Assembly (NCBI GenBank): GCA_033961575.1 | Contig: CM066740.1 | Location: 87,949,117 to 88,013,116, forward strand | Direction of reading: 5' to 3' | DNA from: Aselliscus stoliczkanus | Lineage: Eukaryota > Chordata > Mammalia > Chiroptera > Hipposideridae | Length of the DNA stretch: 64,000 nt | Shown here: piece after piece, positions 57,785-64,000 of the stretch | Layout of the letters: every line of letters begins with the position of its first letter | Numbering within the stretch: position 1 is the stretch's first letter | Notes under the pieces: model-generated | Told to the model about the DNA's origin: nothing | The model's input: the letters and a program-made list of their open reading frames with translations, nothing else | Database searches by the model: none | Translations under genes and position numbers: made by a program

Positions 57785-57925
57785 AATTCATTTAATGATT
57801 ACTTATTGAGCACCTACTCAATGGCAGACAGAATTCTAGGCTATGGATAAGGAGTGGTGACACAGAGCCCACCATCATGGCAAGTACAACTCAGTGGAGA
57901 AGCTTGACACTAAACAAAAGAAACC
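57785..57925 (-). mobile_element. L2 3'-end fragment
   Basis: TTGAGCACCTACTCAATGGC, AGAATTCTAGGCTATGGATA and CCATCATGGCAAGTACAACT follow the antisense L2 3' end. Confidence 0.65.
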
Positions 57926-57984
57926 AAAAGGTACATAGTTAGGTTGCGGGGTAGGGCTGTTGGGTGTGGCTGATGGGCACCCAC

Positions 57985-58260
57985 TTTCTGCCACCATCCT
58001 CCCTCCTGAGTGCGAGCTTTCCGCTCTAGCCAGACTCAGCAATTCATCATTCCATAACCACACCTGCACTCACACTGCTGCAGGCCCTTGCTTTCCTTGC
58101 GTGTAGGAAGGTGTTCTTTCTCCTTCCAGACTAACCTAAACCTGTACTTCCTTTCACAGACTAACTTTTCCATAAAACCTCAGTATACTCATTCATTGGT
58201 GGTATTTTATCTTAATTCTCCACCAATATGTTTAATGTTAGGCATATAGCGAGATCTGAC
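57985..58260 (+). mobile_element. L2 3' region, sense
   Basis: CTCTAGCCAGACTCAGCAAT, CTGCAGGCCCTTGCTTTCCT and CCTTCCAGACTAACCTAAAC weakly but consistently follow the L2 3' region. It lies head-to-head with 57785-57925. Confidence 0.45.
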
Positions 58261-58264
58261 TTGC

Positions 58265-58580
58265 TACTTACATTTTGACAACTAAATGCAAAGCCCTGAG
58301 GGTTTCGCTTCCTTCATTCTTTGTTTCTCCAGAGCTGCTTTCAGAGTATCTTGATGGCAACAGGTGACTGATTAGAAAGAACTTACTATTACTTATGTAG
58401 GTTAAAGATAGTTGGACCTGGAGGTGGGTGACGGATGTGATGTCACAGGTTGCTCTCCTCCTGTGAACCTGTGAACTCTTAAAAGATGTTTTAATCATAA
58501 AATGATGAGGGAATGTATTGTAAAACTGTAACCCAAAGTAAATTAACAGAATCATATAAAATGAACACAAGTTTCTTATC
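58265..58580. other. Intron, nothing recognised
   Basis: A 112-codon minus-strand frame at 58268-58606 runs into the L1 and carries no family features. Confidence 0.5.
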
Positions 58581-58595
58581 ATAGAAATGATTTTT

Positions 58596-59028
58596 TTTAC
58601 AGTCAATGGTATTTTTTTTAATTATTTATTTATTTATTTTTAATTAATTTCAGGTGTACAACACAGTGCAATAGTTATACATTTTACCCCTCAAAGTGAC
58701 AATCCCCCACCCCCAATTCACCACCCCACTACCCCCCGTATCATATATATCTATTACTCTGACTCTCTTCCACAGTACAATCCACATCCCGTGACTATCT
58801 ATATGTTCAATTACAGTAGGTATACAACCTCCGCTTCAGGTGTACAGTGCAGTGATCAAACCTCTACTCCATGCATGAAATGATCTCCCCAACAAGACAT
58901 GTGACCATCTGATACCCCACAAAATATTTACACCTTTATTAATTATATCCCCCGAACTGTCTTTCATATCCCTGTGGCAATATTGTAGTTGCCAATTTTT
59001 GCTGTCTAATCCCTTCCCCTGCTCCCTC
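58596..59028 (-). mobile_element. L1 3'-UTR insertion, antisense (type B), with extra 3' bases
   Basis: Nearly the same sequence as 51718-51997 (CAGGTGTACAACACAGTGCA, CCTCCGCTTCAGGTGTACAG) but longer, to about 59028. The duplication TAGAAATGATTTT lies at 58582-58594 and 59029-59041. Between the left duplication and the L1 A-tail there is a short unrelated stretch (ACAGTCAATGGTA) between two T-runs. Confidence 0.88.
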
Positions 59029-59042
59029 TAGAAATGATTTTT

Positions 59043-60190
59043 AAGGTGTTTATATGGTAAGGCTAAAATGAATGATTGGTAGTTAGTATAGAAATGTATA
59101 ATTGTATTCACGTAGACCAAGGATGCTTGATTACTTTTTAACAGAAAATTTAGGCATAACGTAGTAGGTATAGTTACTATCTCTGCATTTAAATGTTTCC
59201 AGAAATAAATGCTTGTTCAGGGAGCACCATCAATATAACGTTATCTTTTCTGGTTATACAACTATCAAATTAAGTTATGTAGAAATGAAATACTAAATTA
59301 GCTGACAGAATTATAATGACTTATCTATATAATTTCAGATTGACCAGAAGAAATAGAAGGTAGTGATATACAGCCCATAGCGAGTATGCCCCCAACTAAA
59401 ATTGAAATCTAATTAGTGTGGGAATAAAAGCACTAAACTATTGTTGACATCAGTACTGAAGGTAACACAGAACAAAACTCCACAATGATTGTGCAAATAG
59501 CTCTGAGGGCCAAGCATATGAAAAACAGCATTTAAGAAATCAAACTTTCTAAATGAATTTCTTGTCTGGATAAGCAAAAGTAAAATTGGGAGGCAAGATG
59601 AAGGGGAAAATCACAAATTCTGGAGGTAATTTATGGGGGATGGTGATTTATTTATAAATCACTTCAAATAATTGTCCAACAGTTCACAAAATAACCTATA
59701 AGTAACCTAAAGTTTTCCTTTCTAAAGTCTAGAATGAGGCATATTTAATTTCCAGATATAAAATGTGCACTAATCCAAGAAGAAATTAAGTATCCTAATT
59801 CTAGCCTCTGTACAAAAGCGAAGCAGGTAGGAAATCTGAGCCGACTGTAAGATGGAGAATACGGAGCTTGATTTTTAAGGCGAAATGAAGCTGCCTTTAT
59901 CTCTTGTGATCACTTTCTATGAATTATTTGAGGTCTACAGTCAGTTTCTGAAATGTTAAACCGACTGAATAAGGTTAGGAGATCATTATATTGTCACTCT
60001 GAATGAGTCATATAAAAATGGTAGGAGGGACTATGAAAAACAGTAGTCTCAGGAGAAATTTCTAAATAAGTCAAATTTTCCCTTTCCACGTGCTGTCTCC
60101 CCTCTGTGTGGGCTGTCTTTTGGGGCTATGTCTCTTCTTGGTGTCCTCGTTCTTTGAGACCCTACCACAGGGAATTGGAATGTTCTAGAG
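59043..60190. other. AT-rich intron, nothing recognised
   Basis: Repeat-poor. A 69-codon minus-strand frame at 60049-60258 is not recognisable. Confidence 0.5.
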
Positions 60191-60193
60191 CCT

Positions 60194-60350
60194 TGAAATT
60201 CAAACTGTGGTCTTTCTGACCAGCTGCAGGGCATCACTGGGGAGCTTGCTAGAATCACATGATATCAGGACTCCATCCCAAACTGAAAAAATAAGAATCT
60301 TAATTTGAACAACATCTTAGGTGGTTTCTATGCATGTAGAATTATGAGAA
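60194..60350 (-). mobile_element. MER5-like hAT element, antisense
   Basis: TTCAAACTGTGGTCTTTCTG, GGCATCACTGGGGAGCTTGC and AATTATGAGAAGCACAG follow the reverse complement of the element type at 19768-19918. Confidence 0.65.
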
Positions 60351-61450
60351 GCACAGCTTCTGTGTACCAGTAGCTCAAGATATTAGTAACAGCAAGCTGT
60401 TCTGATAAACTTTCCACTGCTAATTGTTACCTGGTATTGTGGGAGCATATTTCTAACGTCCTGGTGCTGACCCTCCACTTTCTAACAAACCACTTGTATA
60501 GTTTTAAAGGCAGCAGAAAGATTTAATTTGGATTCTATTTAAAACTACTTATTTTAACTTTTAAACACTGTAGAGAAAAAAATAAAACACATTCGCGGTG
60601 CTTTGAAGGCAACAAATACATTGTTATGCTGTCAGATCAACAGTTTTTAGATTCGAAATACATTTTTTTTTCTATCTTTGTTTAATGAGGTAGTATGCAT
60701 GGACTGCAAAGTGAGCTGCTGCAAACAAATAAATCGTACTGTTTGCAGGTTCTTACATCTGAATACCAATTTTTCAGTGCTTTGCAATTAAAATCAAATG
60801 TAGAAATAAAAGAGACACTCTGGGTAAAATAAAACTGCAGCTATCATTCTTTAACCCTGGATGGAATTGTTGCAGCCAGCCAGCCACTCTGCCCGTACTC
60901 ATTGGTTCTTTATTAAATAAATGTCACACATTTGAGCTTTCCCATGTAGCTTTCAATGGTTTTATGTATGGGTTACACATAAGTTTCATTTGAAAAAGTA
61001 CATTTTGTTTCTAAAGCATTTTGGAAAGCATCGCCCAGATTGAAAGGATGACTGCCCCTGGCAGAGCCTCGGATGCCAGGGTGAGCTGGAAACAGAGTTA
61101 ATTTGGTGCATCATTTCTCCTGGAGCCCTTTGATCACAACAAATTGACACCTGCCAACCTCCCCATGTGTTCCTGACCCTGGTCAAGTAGTTCTCAGGTA
61201 GCAGCAGCAGCAGAGGCATTTTGATTCAGTTTTTATGGGAATCCAACTTTCAAGCTAGAACATGCTACAAAACAAACTATACATTTCCTGAGATGTTAAA
61301 AAATAATTAGTATGCTAAAGCATGAGTTCAGATTTAAGACTTACATGATACATGAAAATAATAAAAGAGCTATTTCCTCTGAAATGACTTCAGTTCCTTG
61401 GCATAACTTCCTAACGTTGACTTCATCTAACCCTTCAGTCAGCCAGTCAG
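60350..61450. other. Repeat-poor intron
   Basis: No repeat recognised over 1.1 kb. A (GCA)n-like run AGCAGCAGCAGCAG lies at about 61201-61214. No exon signals. Confidence 0.5.
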
Positions 61451-61454
61451 GAGG

Positions 61455-61660
61455 CTTTTACTGAAAGTGGAATAGGTACCTTGTCATGTTAGGAATCCTA
61501 AGATAAAAACCCCTAACTGCAGAGATTCCCAATTTAGAAGAGACAGATGCGCAAAGAATTAATAAACAATGTGATAGTGGTATATTGGGCATCCACAAAT
61601 GGTTTTCTGGGAGTACAGGAAAAGAATAAATAATTAGGATGAGGGAAGCAAGGTTAATCA
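61455..61660 (-). mobile_element. Possible L2-like fragment
   Basis: AGATTCCCAATTTAGAAGAG, AACAATGTGATAGTGGTATA and TGGGAGTACAGGAAAAGAA weakly follow an antisense L2-like pattern. Confidence 0.35.
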
Positions 61661-61664
61661 ATAT

Positions 61665-63005
61665 TTTGTTTTGCTTATTAATAACTGGTCCTAACATTTT
61701 TTTAATATAGTGATAAAATATTAGGATTTGAAATTACATTTAATGATTCAACTTGATTTGGAAATAAAAAAAATTCTCACCATTGAGAATGAAATTGCCA
61801 GTAATCAGCATAAGGATGGCATCAATTTTAAACAAATAAATTATATGAAACAAGTAATAAAAAAATAAAACATTAAAATCCCATTTAAATTAAAAGATCA
61901 CTTCTAAAGAAATCCTTGATACTGAATTTGAGAAGTAGTAAGTTAATCCCACTTGATAGGTACATGTTTCTTGTGTGTAAGTGCATAGTCATCTAATTTT
62001 ATTGAGATGTGGATTTTCTATGTTGCACAGTATTTAGTGCACATTTAGATTCCAATCTGGTTTTCCTTTGCCACTCAGTACACTTCTGCACACTTCCCCT
62101 GAATTAATTGATGGAATGAGCTGATGTAAATTACTTTCACGATTAGACTGAGCTAATATTACCCCACAACAATTTAGGAAGCAAATATAGGCATATATGT
62201 ACTGTATTCCCAAATGAAGCATCCAGGATTTTTTTCTTTTAGTTTTATGTAGTTTTAGATACTGTGTTCCCAAATTAAGTATCCAGGATTTTTTTTCTTT
62301 CAGTTTTATGTAGTTTTAGAGTCTGTCCCATCGCACCCTCCCGTGATCTGCAGAGTGAGGATGCTGGGGCCCACGCTCGGGGGCTGCCCAGGATGGTGGC
62401 TTGGAGTGGACTTGAGACCCAGAACCACCTGCTCATAATTCTCCCTCCTTGCCATTGCCTCTCACCTACCCTGCTGGGAACATTTTTCAACGTTTTATAG
62501 AAATGCGACTCCTCTTTTACTGCTTGGGTGAAAAGCTCTAAACGTCATTAAACCCCTCATTTATATTTCACCCATAACTATTCTAGTATCTACATTTCTA
62601 CAGCTTCTCCTATTTCTTTGTTAGTCATCAGATTCTGCCTGGTATTGTATTTTGCATGGATCTTATCCCCGACCTCCACGTAGGGTATAAGGTTATTGGA
62701 AAAGGACCATCTTTGTGGCCTTGATACACCATGTTCAGTACCACTGCCAAGTACCTATTAAATGTAGAGGGTCAAAGCAGTGACATCAGCATCAGGGTGG
62801 CATTGAATCATTCCCTTTGTCCCCTCTCCCCACCCCTTTAAGTTATAAGGAGTAGGACATCCAGAGCCCAAAAAAGGTCCTCTCCACAGCATACTGGGAT
62901 GCCTGAGAGATCCACTTATCTGTATATTTGAAGGTGGACTGGACCTCAGGGAGATGGTAGAACTAGGGGTACGGTGATGGACCCCCCACAGCCCCAGCCT
63001 CCCTG
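61665..63005. other. Intron, nothing recognised but a 60-bp tandem duplication
   Basis: AT-rich to 62200. A duplication follows at 62200-62321, then moderate GC to 63000. Minus-strand frames of 71-98 codons carry no family features. Confidence 0.5.
62200..62321. repeat. Two tandem copies of a 60-bp unit
   Basis: TACTGTATTCCCAAATGAAG at 62200 returns as TACTGTGTTCCCAAATTAAG at 62260. Each is followed by ATCCAGGATTTTTTT and AGTTTTATGTAGTTTTAGA. The two copies differ at a handful of positions. Confidence 0.93.
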
Positions 63006-63007
63006 GC

Positions 63008-64000
63008 ATTAAAATAACTGTAACTACTACAATTTGGTAATGAGCTTGCAGCATAAGAAGGGGTAATTTATGACAACAAAATATAAAAGGAGATTAGGAA
63101 AATGATGCAACTTGTATAGGCAAATGAAAATAAGTTGCTATCAACAGAAAAAAAAAAGGACTGTTTTATCTACAAAATATTTTATACTGACCTCATGGCA
63201 ACTACAAAACCAAAATCTAGAATAAAGAAACTGCATAAATCATCATAAGAAACCATCAACTTAAAAAAGATGTACAGAAACACAAGGAAAAGTGAACAGT
63301 GGAGATACAAAACAACCAGAAAAGAAAAGATTAAACGGCAGTAGTAAGTCTTCATATATCAAAAATCATCCTAAATGTAAATGGATTTAACTCACTAATC
63401 AAAAAGCACAGAGGGCTGGATGAATTAAAAAATAAGACCCAACTGCATGCTGCCTTCAGGAGACATTGCTGAAAGAAATTGAAGAAGACACAAATGGAAA
63501 GATATCCCATGTTCATGGATGGGAAGAATAAATACTGTTAAAATGACTGTACCACCCAAATCCACCTACAGATTTAGTTCAATCCCCATTAAAATACAAG
63601 ACATTCTTCTCACCAATAGAAGAAACAATTCTAAAATTTGTGTGAAACCACAAAAGACCCCAAAATACCCAAAGCAATCCTGAGAAGAAAAAGAACAAAG
63701 CCAAAGTTATCATACTTCCTGATTTCAAACTGTACTACAAAGCCATAGTAATAAAAATAATATGATACTGGCACAAAAAACTAGACACATTGACCAGTGG
63801 AACAGAATAAAGAGCCCAGAATTAAATCCTAGCATTTACAGTCAATTAATGTTCAACAAGGGAGCCAAGAACATCTATTAGGGGAAGGATAGTCTCTTCA
63901 ACAAACGGTGTTGTGAAAACTGGATAAACACACGCAGAACAATGAAACTGGACCCCTATCTCACACCACTCACAACAACTCAAAATAGATGAAAGACTTA
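63008..64000 (+). mobile_element. Old L1 with a large internal deletion in ORF2, runs off the window
   Basis: 63008-63340 fits the long L1M spacer upstream of ORF2. 63340-63466 encodes the first residues of the L1 endonuclease (TCCTAAATGTAAATGGATTT; reading roughly LNVNGFN...KQDPTACCLQET with errors). At about 63467 it jumps to the late reverse-transcriptase region (AGAAATTGAAGAAGACACAA, ATCCCATGTTCATGGATGGG) and continues through TTGACCAGTGGAACAGAATA to the window edge. Stops and indels make it inactive. Confidence 0.85.

Larger units (their letters stand above)
7792..64000 (+). other. CNTNAP2: CNTNAP2 intron downstream of the exon (5' part)
   Basis: At least 56.2 kb of intron follow the exon. 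The exon that starts the first EGF-like repeat (Cys-Val-Pro-Asn-His-Cys type sequence, from memory) was looked for and not seen. Introns of this size are normal in CNTNAP2. All the elements annotated here lie within it. Confidence 0.8.

Overview
This is a 64 kb piece of a mammalian nuclear genome, lying almost entirely inside introns. The only coding sequence I can support is one 172-bp exon at 7620-7791 (+), which I recognise as part of CNTNAP2 (contactin-associated protein 2, Caspr2). It covers the end of the second laminin-G domain, just before the first EGF-like repeat. The rest is the end of the preceding intron (7.6 kb seen) and the start of the following one (at least 56.2 kb seen). One short exon in tens of kb of intron fits CNTNAP2, one of the longest mammalian genes.

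Organism: the sequence has L2, MIR, MER5-like and MaLR-like fossils shared by placental mammals, several L1 families, (TG)n arrays, and younger lineage-specific insertions. The younger set includes a tRNA-derived SINE with a GGCCGGCC start, a second tRNA-like SINE, and mariner-type DNA transposons. The long SINE ends in a CCCCAATAAAATCTTT-type tail that I remember from rhinolophoid bats. A bat, probably Yinpterochiroptera, is my best guess (about 0.5). No Alu, B1/B2, BovB or carnivore-type SINE was recognised.

Layout: 1-7.6 kb is upstream intron with an L1 3' end, a mariner transposase fossil, L2 pieces, a 5'-inverted L1 tail and two SINEs. The exon follows at 7.6-7.8 kb. From 7.8 to 24 kb the downstream intron holds an L2, a mariner MITE, a long SINE and simple repeats. 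From 24 to 40 kb there are SINEs, two L1 remnants each with a SINE inside, L2 reverse-transcriptase relics, a MER5A-like element and a MaLR LTR. From 40 to 52 kb there are MIRs, a 350-bp polypyrimidine tract, a second MaLR LTR, and L1 3'-UTR and ORF2 fragments. From 52 to 64 kb there is AT-rich, repeat-poor intron with SINEs, L1 and L2 pieces, ending in an internally deleted L1 that runs off the window.

I found no new multi-gene system; short ORFs on either strand look like chance frames or repeat artefacts. The most unusual structure is a tRNA-derived SINE whose 3' body contains a 20-bp tandem array, with four units in one copy and five in the other, alongside many head-only copies. Repeat family names come from memory of consensus sequences and no database was searched.
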